From the NCBI GenBank assembly GCA_029204225.1, contig CM055111.1:22125808-22189807 (forward strand): 64,000 bases of DNA, in the 5' to 3' direction. Under the pieces are notes generated by a model. It was not told where the DNA came from, did no database searches, and saw only the letters and a list, made by a program, of their open reading frames with translations. This DNA comes from Diphasiastrum complanatum (taxonomy: Eukaryota > Streptophyta > Lycopodiopsida > Lycopodiales > Lycopodiaceae). The position numbers were made by a program, and so were the translations under genes. Below are positions 32,665 through 51,944 of the stretch, one piece after another; the stretch's first letter is position 1, and each line of letters begins with the position of its first letter.

Positions 32665-33516
32665 CTATTCATATATTGAATAGTATAAAAACAAAATACA
32701 ATTTGCCTCAATACATGAAAAAAGACAATTTTTCACACTATGAGTGGACAACTCACTCATGCTCTTGCAAGACTCAAGAGCATACGTTTGATGAAATAAC
32801 CATTTGCTTTCTAATTGATCTAAAATCAATTTCATATCATTAAGAACATCAACTATGTTCTCAAGAGAGACACCATACTCAACTAGTATTGCTTTACTCC
32901 AACTTTGAAATGCAAAAGTCTCACTGAAGCAAATTGATTCACCAAATGACATAAGAGAAACAAGCATGAGATGTATACTACTTGAAATGTGCTCCTCTTT
33001 CCCTTGAAATGTGAGCCATATGAGCTCAACCATGTCTCTTAATATTCTGCTTGGAATCATAACTTGAGAAGGACTCTCCTCCTCAATCCTTGGCACACTT
33101 GAACCTTGAGATGACTCCTCAAGATCAACTTCTTGGTGCTTCTCCTTGATGGAAATCCAAGACCTCCATGTCTCGAAATGATCACAACAAACATGATCAT
33201 ATGATGTGCACTTCATATGATCATCAACATTACTTATGCTAGAAACATAAGTCCAAAAATCACCACAACTTGGCATGATTTTTCTAATATTGAAATCAAG
33301 AAGTATTTCCATCTCAATAAGGCTAACTACTTGCTTATGGATATAAGTGTCCACTTTGGATGCTTCACTTATTCTCATAAAAAGCTTACAACTTGCCTTT
33401 AAAATTGAAAATGTACAATCTTCAACATTATGAATGAACACATCATTCATGATCTTATTGAAACCAACAAAAAATACATTATGAAGACATTTCCATTTCC
33501 TTGACTTCATATTCAA
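32665..33516 (-). pseudogene. Scrambled copia A3 coding part 2 (integrase-RT linker, RT start)
   Basis: A 283-codon open frame on minus. EKHQEVDLEESSQGSSVPRI and EEESPSQVMIPSRI resemble the acidic/Ser linker between copia integrase and RT. LMSFGESICFSETFAFQSW then SKAILVEYGVSLEN match the first RT residues (normally ...EAF.WSKAM..E...L..N). The RT core with YVDD is missing. A similar RT start is also present in the neighbouring ORF at about 33540-33610. The remainder is Cys/Leu-rich and unassigned. Confidence 0.6.
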
Positions 33517-34277
33517 TGTAAGTTTACAAGGAAAAATGCTTTGTTATCTATTAAGGCATCACACTCAACTAGTATTGCCTTAATCCACCTTTGAGATACA
33601 AAAATCTCTTCAAAGCAAAATAGTTCTTCATAAGATTTCATGAGAGCATAAATGAAACTATTTTCATTTTGTGATTGCTCCTCCTTAATCTTTCTTGGTT
33701 TCTCTTGGATCATAACAATAAATTTGAACTTTTCTAAAGTTCTAAGCAAAATGCTTTCCAAGGACATGAAATAAATCCAAATGACGTTAATGAAAGTGAC
33801 ATTTATCTTTGCATCTTGAACCAAAAAATTCACTTTCAAATGAAAAACTTCAAAAGGTTTGAAATGTGTGATGATGGACTTTTGAAGACAAATCTTGTAA
33901 GTCCTTGTGAGACTCCAAGCCTCATGTATCTTTTCACAAAGGAAACACCTTTCCTTGGATTTGTCCTTCTTGCCTTTGCACTTTGAACTTGAAGCTCCAT
34001 CCTTCACCTCGGCCCCCTTGCTTTGGTTCTCCTTGGATGGATTGGTCTTTATTTTGTAGCATTTTGAGACAAAACAATCTCTCTTGCCACAAAGGTCGCA
34101 TTTAGGATCCTTACTTGCCTCCAATAGGTTTCCACCTATTGATGCCATGATGAGGAAGTAAAACCTAGTGATATGACTTTTCAAAATGTAATTTGTGACT
34201 CTCAATAAACTAGATTTGAACACATTCAACAATCTAGAAGGATCTACACAAGATCTAGACCACAAATTTTGAATCAT
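33513..34277 (-). pseudogene. Scrambled copia A3 coding part 1 (knuckle, integrase strand, RT start)
   Basis: A 254-codon open frame on minus overlapping the next by a few bases. The nucleocapsid part reads CDLCGKRDCFVSKCYK, spaced like a CCHC knuckle but with Cys in the His position, followed by a Lys-rich segment. NVIWIYFMSLESI resembles integrase core YVWVYFLKHKSE-type residues. FCFEEIFVSQRWIKAI then DALIDNKAFFLVNLH match the start of copia RT. The intervening domains are missing, so three polyprotein regions are joined in one frame. It lies in the internal region of the element whose primer-binding site is at 35673. Confidence 0.6.
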
Positions 34278-35672
34278 ATCTCTTTCAACCTGGTCAATTG
34301 GAAACTAATCTTTGCTTTGATCACTAAGACAAAAGCACTCTATCAAATCACAAAAATCAGATCCAAACACCTCTATTGGACTCAACAAATACCAATGAAT
34401 CTTCTTCTTGAGAGTTGGAATGGATTTGAAAAGATTTGACACCTAGATTTTCCTTTTCTCTTGACTAGTTCTCTCAACTTTTGAGATTCTTGAACAAAGT
34501 ATGGGTTTTGTTTCAAATACTTGAAAATCAAACTTAGTCACTTCTTTTGGATTCACTTTTGACCCAAATAATCTCACTCTTGAGACTTGGATTGAATTTG
34601 ATCTGATTTGACAACAAATTAAACCACTAATCACAAAGAAAGTTGAATGGAACTTATTTGAGTTTCATACATATAATGTCAAAATTTTGCTCAAAAAATT
34701 GAATTCATTCACCCCTGTTGGACTCCACCAAGTACCAATGACTCTACCTCTTTGGAATGAGATTCAAATTTCCAGAAATGTGATACTTCTCTCTCACTAA
34801 GATATGTGCTTACAAAGAGCTAATACCACTTAGCAAGATTTGATCACAATGAAGAAGACAAATTTTCCACCAAAGTCAAGAATTGAGTTACTAGTTCTTG
34901 CCCTCTACAAAGGAAGGATCTCTTGGAAATTTTGGATCAACCACAACACATAAAACTCACTCACCTTTATGACTTTAATTCCCAAAAAACACACATTTGA
35001 GTAGGGGTGAACAATGTGATTTGGATCTCAAATTTTTCTCCTAGTACTTGCCAACATTTCTTATCACATAGGCAGATTTTGCCTTTATGAGTGTTTGTGC
35101 ATTAGAAATTCACTAAGATTTCACTTGGAGGACTGATCCAAGAGTGTCGTCTAGCATTTAGATGCTTCTAGACTCGGCCCTTTCACTCTTGAACAAATCT
35201 AGAATGAAGGTATAATGGATTTCAATCACTCCCCTTGCAAATCACTCCTTAATCTTTGGTTTATAGCACTCTTTCTCTCTCAACTTCAATGTACACTCAA
35301 AAAATCAGAGACTCAACTTCAAAACTTCAATGTACTGTAAACAAGCTTTAATCCATCTATATGATTGATCTAAACCAAGAACAAATCAATGAAATAGAAA
35401 CAATGCAAGTGAAAGCTTGAAAAATGCACTAAATTGACTCAAAATTGGGTGCATGAAGCTCAAACTGCACCAAACTGAATTTTACTATAGAAAATAGGTC
35501 TTGTATGGCCCCACACGTGTGGAAAGTACACCTTCAGTCCACAGCAAGATTTGGTACAAATATGATGGTTCTAGCTATCCATTCAACCTCGCTACCTCAA
35601 TATTAGCTTGTTTCCAAAAACCTGCCAATTTGGATATAGTTTAGATCAATGCCCTAAATGCACTTGTACTTG
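34278..35672 (-). mobile_element. Copia A3 untranslated leader
   Basis: Non-coding internal region between the A3 primer-binding site and the first coding part. 34997-35672 aligns with the A2 internal region at 19130-19811. A CCACACGTGTGG palindrome lies at 35511-35522. Several TTGAACACCTCTATTGGACTC-like stretches recur near 34370 and 34710 (CACC then CTGTTGGACTCCACCAAGTACCAATGA), so a partial internal duplication is likely. Confidence 0.65.
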
Positions 35673-35684
35673 GCTCTGATACCA
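35673..35684 (-). other. Copia primer-binding site, A3
   Basis: GCTCTGATACCA on plus, TGGTATCAGAGC on minus, two bases from the LTR end at 35687. Confidence 0.9.
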
Positions 35685-35686
35685 TG

Positions 35687-36523
35687 TGAAAGTATAGCAA
35701 AATGGACCAAGAATAGATCTAAATCAGATCCACAAGTGTGATTGGATGTTAGATTAGATCAACCTATCAATCTACACAAGATTAGATAGCATTTAGATCA
35801 AATCTAGATGAATAAATCTAACAAGAACAATCATTATTGATCAAAACTTGTACTTGCTGGTTTAACACGTGTGAAAACCTATCAAAGTACGGACATTAGG
35901 CTGAGAATAAAGTATAATAAGCTTAGAACCCAATCAATGCATAAAAATATAAGACAAATAGAGAGAAAACACTAGAATTGCTCCAAAACCAGGGTTTAGC
36001 TTCCATGTCAACTATGGCCAAATGAGCCACCAGAGCTAATGCTTACTCAGCTTATTTGGCACGTGTGAGAGTGCCTACTAATCAAAGGATCCACAAATAA
36101 TCATCAATATGGCACATGGACCAAGTTTCCGAACTTATAGCCACCTCCCTTGATTTTAGGCAATTTTCCTAATTTATAGGGACTTGCACAAATATATACT
36201 ACAAGTTGGATCTCACCTACTACTGATGTTTTCACACATGTGAGAAGTCCTTGGCATGTGTGAGATCACTCCTATCCATGTGAAATAGCTTTTCCTACCA
36301 ATAAAATGATGCCAAGTGGCATATAGCTAGAAAACTAGATTTTGGCCATTTTAGCCACTAGATCTCAAATGAAATGGTATGTACAACCTATATGATTCAT
36401 CTAAATGATAAATGCATTTATTTCACATGTGGGAACAGCCTCTACACATGTCTTATGATGATATGTACTACTCATAATGGTATTCACAAGATATGATCAA
36501 GTTAGCTTTTGTCAATTTTAACA
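35687..36523 (-). mobile_element. LTR of copia family A, copy A3
   Basis: About 837 bp with TG...CA ends. On minus it starts TGTTAAAATTGACAAAAGC at 36523, matching the A1 start. It contains at least six CACGTG or CATGTG cores, several in palindromic CACACATGTG context. No second LTR is visible at the other end of the element near 32630. Confidence 0.82.
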
Positions 36524-36559
36524 CAATCTACCCAAATATCTTTGGATAACCAGATATGT

Positions 36560-37030
36560 CGTTGTAGTATTCATTGTGAATACTACACATCTCGTTTCAT
36601 TAACCCTCTTACATACACTTATTATACAAAGAAGAGATTATTCTCTCTCTTGGGGAACGATCAAACCTTTTATACTACATAATTCACTGATTTTGTGGAA
36701 ATCTATAATGACTAGGCCACCACAACATATCATAAAGATGAATGTTTCCAATGAAGTGTTGTGGAAAATTGGATCATGCACCTCATCCAAGGAGGCTTGG
36801 GACACATTGAAATCCATCTATGAAAAGAACACATTGAAGAATGAAGGAGAGGTGAAAGCAACATCAACATTTCAAGAAAGGTCAAAGGAGGAGAGTGATG
36901 AGGAGTCATCACAAACATCAAGAAGAAGTGCGTCCTTTGTGGTAAGAAGGGGCATTTTGCTTTTGATTGTTTCAAGAAGAAGGATGGTGATGTGGTAGCA
37001 AGTCAGACTAGACGTGGTAATATTTTCAAG
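36560..37030 (+). pseudogene. gag: Copia gag fragment with CCHC knuckle
   Basis: Plus strand. LWKIGSCTSSKEAWDTLKSI is the UBN2-type copia gag motif. After a frameshift, KCVLCGKKGHFAFDCFKKKD (near 36925-36985) is a perfect CX2CX4HX4C zinc knuckle. Glu/Ser-rich residues lie between. The gag middle is missing between the two (KNTLKNEGEVKATS-type junction). It abuts the A3 LTR. No protease follows. Confidence 0.8.
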
Positions 37031-38062
37031 ATTGATGCTAATCCTTGTGGAAGTGTGACCAAAGGGATTGGATCATCTCAAAGAGGAGAAGGCAAGTGAT
37101 CTACCTCAACCTATGTTCCAAGATGGTTGGCAAAAGCACATGGAGAAAGCAAATGTTTGCCATTTTCTCTCACGTTCTACTTCAACGTTTGCTGTAGCAA
37201 CTACTCAATGTTTGCGACTGGCTCTACTGATCTATCAACGCCTATTTAAACTCTGTTAGTAGCGACTCTCTCAATGTTTGCTGCTACGTCACTTGACTCC
37301 TATTGAAATCAAAGAATCAACTTCAGCTCAACAACCTCTAAACTAAAGCAATGAAAATCCTACAAAAGTACTTCCTACAACTGCCACTCAATAGTTGTAA
37401 GGAGGACTCCTCAGGGAGTAGAAACCAGGAGACATCAGAAAATAGTGGAATGGTAGATGAATATCCAAGTCCTACACATATACTTGATACTAATTCCAAA
37501 TGAAATTTTGAGAGAATAAACCATCAACAAGCAATTCATACATCAGTACCCAAACAAAATGCATGAAGATGGAGCATGGGAATAAATGCAAGTGGAATGA
37601 CCTTTAATTAACAAAGCAACAATATTTCAATACAAATTACATGCTCTAGAACTCGTGGAGGAGGCTCCTATATATAGCCACGAGCTATAGAACCCAATTA
37701 CATATTATTTTGGAGTCCACTTCCTGCAACAGAGTGAATCCCAATTGTTAGCCGATATTTTTGCACAAAAAATCAGGCTAATATTGAAGTTTAAATTCCC
37801 AAAACTGGAAAAAACTGGCATGTAAAACTCGGTTGTCAAAGAAAAAATTGGCACAAATTTGCCTTAGAACTGGGTCCCAGCCCGCCCTAAAGTGGCTAGA
37901 CACAGTTTAAAAGTAGGAAACTGACTTTCAAAAAAACCGTCAAAAATATTTTGTGGTCAATTTTTGTAAAGACCGAGCCAAAAATGTCGGTCCACCTAGA
38001 ATCGGGTCCCAGACCATTCTAAATGAGGCTAGAGAAAAGTTTGCGGCCGTAGAAATGGCCTG
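37031..38062. other. Non-coding stretch
   Basis: Short open frames only and no recognised motif. CAACGTTTGCTG or CAATGTTTGC recurs four times at about 37150-37280. The sequence from about 38063 onward is shared with 59530. Confidence 0.4.
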
Positions 38063-38250
38063 CGATAAATTTTATGGCTTTTTTGCCAGTTGTAAAAATA
38101 GCCGGCATAGCCATGCTAAAATCCTACCATGTAGAGTTGGTTTTACTATTATATAGTTGCCTAGTGCATTTTCAGAAAAACCGTGTTGTCATGGGAGCCC
38201 TAGTCATGAATGCCAAAAAAGTCAACCCCAGTCAAAGAGCCATCAAAGAA
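38063..38250 (+). repeat. Dispersed repeat shared with 59530-59700
   Basis: GCCAGTTGTAAAAATAGCCGG then ATGCTAAAATCCTACCATGTA and TGTTGTCATGGGAGCCCTAG occur here and at 59530-59690, with small changes. It spans the start of the tandem duplication unit. Confidence 0.75.
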
Positions 38251-39529
38251 AAATATTTATCGGGCAAAACCCAAGCTGTGAATTGTGGGCAATACTTAAA
38301 ACTTGCAGAAACCCTAACGAGCAAAATTGGGCAAATTACGGAAAATGGGCAAAGTACGCAAATCAGTCGGTAATTCCGAGAAACCAAAAGCCAAAAGCCA
38401 GGCCGTGCATACTACAAGAAAAAATCAAATGAAAGGCCAAGGAAATGGAGGACCGAGGGAAATAGGGGACACCTAACAAGAGAGAGAGAGAGAGAGGTTG
38501 GCAAGAGTCTTCAACCACCTTTTGAATAATAAATGCAAGAAGACCCTAGAGGCTAGAAAAGTTTGGTAGATACCTCCTCTAGCGGCTGACAAAAGTGGCA
38601 TCTTGGCTAGTTTTGGAAAGGGGCCTTAAATGGCACCAACCCGTACACCCTCAAGGAGGCCACTTGATGTACTTGCCAATGGGGATTGGACAAATGGAAA
38701 AGAAGGCTGGAAGGGCATGAAATTTGGCAAACCCTCATTTTGAAGGGGGACACTTGGGATTTACTATAAAAGGAGGCCACTCTTTGTGTTAAGATATAGT
38801 TGGATAATAATGTGATAGTGAGTTGATGATTTGATAGTTGGAGTTGATAATATTGATGTGATAGTTGAATGCCATGTTGATTGAGAGTTTCATTACACTT
38901 GTTGAGAGTTAGTTAAAAGTCATGTGACTTGGAATGCATTTGCGCGGTTGATTAAAGGTTGATAAGTTTGAGAATGAAATTTGGTATGCCTACTTTCTTA
39001 TTGCTCAATACTAATGCTTTGTATGGGATGTGGGAAGATAACTTCACTTTGTGTGTCTTGTGGTCTCGTTGTATCCCGTGCTTGGATTGTTGATTGAGAA
39101 CGTAGAATGCTAAATTTTGAGAGGTACTTGTTCAAAGTTAATTGCTTGAGAGAGATTTGAGGTTACTTACCCCATGGCATGTTTGATTGACGGTTCGTAG
39201 TGTTTACAACTAAGTGTTTAGGAGGGGTGTTGTGCTTGAGAATGTTTGAATGTTGAGTGATTAGTTCTACTTTGTTGTTTTAGTTCCACGTTAGTTGTTT
39301 AACATGCAGAAGGGGTGTTTGATTAGTGAAGATTGAGTGAATCATGGTATATGGTTGGATGGGTTGATTGCTCATTATGTGTGGGTCGAGTGTAGAAGAA
39401 GAATCATTGTGAGTTGCTTATAGGGTTATGAATAATATTCCTTCCATTTCTTATTGAGAGAGTTTTTTGTATATAGGTCGGACATGCACTTGTTGAGGGA
39501 CTTTTGAGAAGTGAAATCATGAGAAAGAT

Positions 39530-40560
39530 TCATCCTCGCTAGCATTACAATCTTTGCATTTACATTAGATACTCATGACAGGTCCCTCGTGTTGAGAGTG
39601 CATATAGTTCTAATGAGCATTATCAGAGAAACATTGTTGAGGGGCCATGTAATACTACTTGCTGAGCAATCTTTCGAGTTGAATGTTGTCATTACTCCAA
39701 GAATCAGTTATGAAGAGATGAGCCCACTGTCCAAAGATTCACTGACCCATCGTTGTAACTACATCTACCTGCAGCTTCTATCACGCCCTGGTTGTGGATT
39801 ACTACAAGTTTGCCTCTATTTTTCCAGAGGAAAAACCAGCCTGTTGCCTGCGGCCTGATCTGTGGTTGTTCTGCCATGTGGCCAACCTCCTCCTGTGCAC
39901 CTGGTGCTACTTGTGCAATGCCTATTCTTGTGTTCCACACAGCTGCTACCTGCCCTCTACTGTAGTTATAGTTATTTGCACTTGCCAAGCAAGATTAGCC
40001 ATCCGGGAGCACAACAATCAAGGAGAACATTCACAATCGTGATGCTCAATCTTGAAAGTATACAGGACAGATTCTATGTTTTGATCTGTGAAAGTTTATA
40101 AATTCTTCCCAAAGGTTTGAATCATTCAACACGACCTCCACTTGATGATCACTGGTATGATCCTCTAGGACCAGCGCATTTTGGGCCAATGAATCCATTA
40201 TTGCCAATCACACTTGCTGTGGCAGATATTAAATACATTTCTTTTGGCAATTTTTAGCCCATTTTTGTGGCCATCACTCACTGATCCCAGAGGCAGGCTA
40301 TAGCGCAATTTTTCTGTCATTCAATCACATCGCACTTTTACTGTGGTAGACATTTGCACTTCTATGACAACGATCAAGTGAACTCCTATTATTTCTCAAT
40401 GCACGTCTACTGCCAGACAATTGTCAATGAGAATCGTGTTTTAGTTATTAGCACCATTCAAAAAGAAGGTTGAGTCTTTGTTGTCAGCTACTCTTTGGAG
40501 CTGATTGAATATTTTACTCTGTCCTTCATCACTCCCAAAGAGTTGATTCCGTCTTAACCA
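39530..40560 (+). pseudogene. Weak coding-like stretch in unit 1
   Basis: Plus-strand open pieces with few stops: SFELNVVITPRISYEEM, NHSTRPPLDDHWYDPLGPAH, then SHFYCGRHLHFYDNDQV and SYYFSMHVYCQTIVNENR. The last is kept open in unit 2 (44449-44751) with conservative changes. I do not recognise a family. It may be an old exon or transposon gene. Confidence 0.3.
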
Positions 40561-43221
40561 CAGATAGAGAATTGGTTGAATGTGAATTCTATTCTGCTAT
40601 TCATCGCTGGTACAAAGCAATTGGATGCAAAGGTTTCTCATTCTTCATCGCTACCAGTGAACCATTGCTCTCTATCCTTCCACTTGGCTCTATCTTCGTG
40701 AAGCTGGATATGGATAGAATCAGGCTTTGATCTCCGAAACATTCATGACTAGCATCTCTCCGACTTTACAGATACCTATGCACATTGAGGTAAACTTCTA
40801 CTTTACTTGATTCTCATTCGTATAACTTGAATACATCAGTGTGGCTATCGTAAGTGTGTTGTTTTAAATCAAACCATGGTGTGATAGAGTAGGGTTTCAG
40901 ATACTTGTATTTCAAATGAGAACTTTATGTGCATTTTTAAAGCAAGCAAGGTTTTATTTTCAAATTACATTGTTTGTTTTTGTAACGAGATCACATAGAT
41001 TTGAGGTTGGATGCGTTTGCATTTTGGGGTTATGCTCTTTCAACTGAGTGAGTAATGGGGAGCTTTGTAGTGAATTGTTTTAGCACAAATTAGAATTTGG
41101 GTTGGCATTATAGTAATGCATGAAAAATGCGATGTGGCGCATCAGAGAATTGAATGTTTCTCGTGTTTTTTATTAAACAAACCAAGAACGATAGAAGCAA
41201 AGTTTTATTAACATTGCATTGAAGTGAATATTACAATATGCTTTGTGGAAGAGTAAGGGAGTGGGTTTTTACACTTTATGCTTCAATACTATGAAATTGT
41301 TAGTTAAATTGCTCTATGAAATCGTCAAGTTTGGAAGCGTTTTTCTGTTTTCGTCGCTTATAGAGAGTATTAACTTGGCCCGACCTCTATGAAACACCCG
41401 AGCGGGTAGTCCGCCGGAAACAGTTGAAATACGCTGTCATGGTTAAGTCGCAAAGTATGCACTCCATTTTCGGTATTGTCTAGTGAAACACCTAGACCCG
41501 AAATCTGGGAAACGCTACTGTCCAGTGAATAGGATGGCACGCGTAATGTACTCACCACATTTCACTTTACCTACCCCACTTGAAAGAACAGTGTCTAGAG
41601 TGTCCAATAAAAAAATGAAAAATTTCAATTGATGTACCCTTAACAATCCTAGAACTTTAGTGGACAGATGACCTAATCTCAAAGACCAAAGTAGGGGTCT
41701 AGAAGTGAGATAACACCAAAAATGAGTTGGACCCTATATGATGGGGGAAGTGGGTCAGTTCCAACCTGCACGTAGTGACATCTACCAGCTAAGGTAGAGA
41801 GGACCTCTATGCTACTATTTTTCCACCCCAAAACTCTACTAGTATCTATACCCTGGAGACACTCTACGTAGAACACAACATTGTGGGGAGTACAGCTACT
41901 TTGAAGCATATGTACTCACAGAAGACAGATTTTGGCATCTGACAGAAGCCACCTTTGTCACGCATGAAGATATAGCCCACCCCCTTCTACTTAGAGAACC
42001 AGCGATACGGTCACCTAGATCAGCAAGTAGTACCAATCGAGACCAAGAATATGACTTAGGAGAAGATTCTAGGTACACATTAGACCTATGTGATTGCACC
42101 GCCATGAGTTCACCATTAGAGATGAGAACAATTTAGAGATTTGAAAGAAATCAGGTCTAGCAGGTCTAAGATACCAGCAAACCCTCTAGGTAATCATATT
42201 TCTAAAGATCCGAAATATTTTCAATAATGAGGGTCCTTGAAATTCATGTATGGTCCGAATACCATAATGGCAGGGATGCGTCCCAATCTCCCTCTTGGAC
42301 CTAACATGCCATACAACGGTACTTCGCATCTAATCATTACTATCTTGCTAGGGTTCAAGATACCCCACCACCAAAGAATTATATTCATGGTCGGGATTGA
42401 GCGGTTGGATGAAATCCTTAGAGCACCAGAGTTCTGCATCCTAACAATAGTGGATCTTGCAAGGACGCGGGATGTCATAGTTTTAGTACTGTTCTAGGAG
42501 GATCAGTCTTGATAGTAGTGTGAGAGGATGACCGTAGTATTGTGCCAAGACCAAGTTGACTAAAGCAGAACCTACCCTCTTCTACCATACTTCTGGATGC
42601 CTGAAAAACTTCCATTGGCTAGAAGAGCACGAAATTTGAGTTCCAATTCTTACTTAATAATAGGAGGCCTCTTTATTAAAAAAACATAACTCAAGTTGAG
42701 ATAATATAATTTGCTAGCTCCCACATAGCTATCCATCTTTCAGGACGTACCATGAGGCAACCCTTTTGAGTGGAGAGGCTCTGCATCGACACCTCCGGAC
42801 ATGGCAAAAACAAAATACGCAAATGCTTCGTTCAGTTCGCAAAAGTTCAGCTTGGTATTTGTATTGGACTGCAAAAATAAATAATATATAAAATCTGTGA
42901 AACAATGTATATGGTATTTTGCAGCGAAGGCTGTCATTTTTTTTTTTTATCAAAATATATGAGCAAAATTTCACAATAACATTACGTGCAGATTCCAATG
43001 TGGGCGTTCGACGATGTATGCTCAAAAATTTTATAATCCGTCGCAATTCGGCACGATGAGGTCCGACCCAGTAAAAAAATCCGAAAATTAGAGTCTGGCG
43101 ATCGGGAAATATGGGCGGAAGCCAATTTTTGAAAGGCACGTCGAAATCCGACATGTCGGATTCCGACTTGCAGACGTGGATATGACCTGTCATAGATTTT
43201 TTTTAAAAAAATAGGTGTAAT

Positions 43222-43243
43222 CCGACGTGGACGTCCACGTCGG
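43222..43243. repeat. 22-bp perfect palindrome
   Basis: An uninterrupted palindrome built from CCGACGTGGAC and its reverse complement GTCCACGTCGG. It lies in a stretch rich in TCCGAC and GACGT. In unit 2 (near 47616) half of it is lost (TTCGAGGTCCACGTCGG). Confidence 0.9.
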
Positions 43244-43640
43244 CATGCCAAAAGGCCTGTCCACGACATTTGGCACATTTGTCTGGGCCTGAATGGGCAC
43301 AGATCTCGGATTCCGACGTATTTGGAGGACTCAGATTCTGACATCTGTTTCAATCTTCGAATTCGCACGATTCAACGCCTTCTCTCTCACTTTGTTTTTT
43401 TGCAGATTTGAGCGTCTTTGGAGCGATTGAGGCTGATTGAGGGCGATTAAAGACCAGTGCTTGGGGGCTTGAAGATCAGTGCTTGAGGGTGCTTCAAGAT
43501 CAGTGCTTGAAGATCATTGTTTGAGGTTGGTGCTTGATTTTTGTTTGTTTTGCTTTTTGTTTGTTTGTTTGAGGTTGGTGTTTGTTTGTCTGTTTTAAGA
43601 AAGACTGTGAAAGATAGAAAGAGATAGAAAGAGAGAGAGA

Positions 43641-50235
<6,595 letters not shown>

Positions 50236-50850
50236 ATGTGTGTGAGTGTGTTTTGATTAAGATTTAGAGTAGTAGATGGCTAGATAGTGTTTGATGGTAA
50301 TCGTATCTTTGAATTTGCTTATAATAATGGTTCAATTGTGTAATATAGTGTTATTTTTTAATTGCTTGTGCATGTGAAAAATGTTCAAAAAAAAAAAGAG
50401 CGAGCGTTTAAAGAGCGAGCAATTGCATGTTTGCACTTAAGCTTCGAGTGAGTTTATCGGTGAGTTTGTGTTGTTTCAATTTGTTTTATTATTAGAATAT
50501 GTTATCTAACATAGTAAGAAACTAAATGTAATTCATAATTTTCATTTTGTTCAAAGCGATATCGTATTTTATCGCATACACTAGCAATTAATTAATATGC
50601 AAAGGTGAAATGTAGATAATTAAAATCCCCAATCCTAGGAAGGTGTGTAGCCCTTACTTTTCTCCTATTAAAGGCACGGTTTTAATCTTTCCAACTTGCA
50701 AGGAAAAACCTACATGCCGTAGGGAGGGAATATGTGGTGACATTCTGAAATAGGACATAACCACAAGGTTCGGGTATTATAATTATGACATTCAACTCTA
50801 TCTATAAAAGTATACATAAAAAGTATTGCGATGAATATAAAAAAAAATTG
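50236..50850. other. Non-coding AT-rich stretch
   Basis: Nothing recognised. It is AT-rich, with AAAGAGCGAGC repeated twice near 50395-50420. Confidence 0.5.
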
Positions 50851-51944
50851 ATAGATAATCATAGATCATTCTCATTACCTGCTCACCAAGCTACAAGAGT
50901 TACTTTCGAAGAAAACTCAAAAAATCTTGAAAAAGTTACAATTTTTGGGGGTGTTTTTGCAAAATTTTAAGATTTCCAGGGAATGAAGCCTCGCAGACTG
51001 GTATGCAATTGTAGATATCTAAGTCAGATTCACCTGCTCACTAAGCTGCAAGAGTTACTTCCCAAGGAAACTCAAAAAATCTTGAAAAAAGTGTAGTTTT
51101 TTGGGGTCTTTTTTTGTCAAATTTTGAGATTTCTTGGAACTAATCTTCGCAGGCTGGTATGTGCTTCACAGGGGCACTTTTTTTGGGATCTAACACTCGC
51201 AGACTTCTCTGTGTCCTTGTCTCAGTGAGATGGAACTTTAGAGAGCTCTGCGAAGGTTACTTCCCAAGGAAACTAAAAAATTTGTTGTCTAAGAAGGTTC
51301 TAAGCCACTTTTTGCTCTTGGGAACCTTCATAGGGGCATTTTTTTTTTTATCTAACTCTCATAGACTTCTCTGTGTCCTTGTCTCAGTAAGATGGAACTT
51401 CAGAGAGCTCTGCAAAGGTTAGTTTTGAGTTTTGAATTTTTTTTCTTTTTGATTTTTACAAAGGATTTTTGAATTCTTTTGGGTTTTTCTCTGTTTTTTC
51501 AAAATCTACTGGGAACTAACCCTCACAGGCTTCTATGCAGGTCTAGGATAGTACCCTGGAGCTGCTGTCAGCTATGCAAAGATTCATGTCGACTGGTTTT
51601 TGAGAAATCAAAATCTGATGGGATTTTGGCTCTCTTTTTCCCTCCAAAAACATATTTTGAGTTTTTTTTTTTTTTTTTTCTGATTTTTATGGATTTTATG
51701 GATTAACGAAGGGATTGGATGCTTGGATTTGATCCTCCCACTTCACAATCTCTCCCTACAACTATTCCAAACAGAAAATCAACACAAAAATGGCAAAATC
51801 TCAAAAAAACTGCAAAACTAACACTAATCTAATCCCAAAAATTTCAATTTTTTAGGTGAAAAAGAATGGTGAGAGAGAAGAAAAGAGAGAGGGAGAGAGA
51901 GGAATAGATTAAGAAAACTATGCGGCGAAGCGAGTGTGTTTCGT
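50851..51944 (-). mobile_element. Ty3/gypsy leader with tandem units
   Basis: On minus it follows the primer-binding site at 51945-51962. Units with CAAGAGTTACTTCCCAAGGA, AACTCAAAAAATCTTGAAAA and CGCAGACTGGTA recur at about 50880-51010 and 51030-51170, and diverged ones with CTTCTCTGTGTCCTTGTCTC recur twice at about 51205 and 51368. The same family is present at 30851-31709 and 23640-24075. No gag follows here. Confidence 0.75.

Larger units (their letters stand above)
38183..43672 (+). repeat. Tandem duplication, unit 1 (about 5.49 kb)
   Basis: The unit begins GTGTTGTCATGGGAGCCCTA and ends in a GA/TG microsatellite that directly abuts unit 2. Matching landmarks in unit 2 include ATTGTGGGCA/ATTGAGGGCA (38282/43772), the run near 40930/45190 and the decayed minus-strand frames at 41679/45957, 41896/46174, 42221/46499 and 42729/47137. 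Unit 1 has 1,211 bases (39073-40283) absent from unit 2. No transposon protein could be identified in it, so its origin is unknown. Confidence 0.9.

Noticed and set aside
39704-39988. Minus-strand 94-codon frame in unit 1
   Set aside because: It has no motif, no relative elsewhere in the window and is absent from unit 2, so it is not supported as a gene.
41679-42478. Minus-strand frames kept open in both duplication units (also 45957-46756)
   Set aside because: They stay open because the two units are recent copies. No domain was recognised and stops surround them, so conservation does not show coding.
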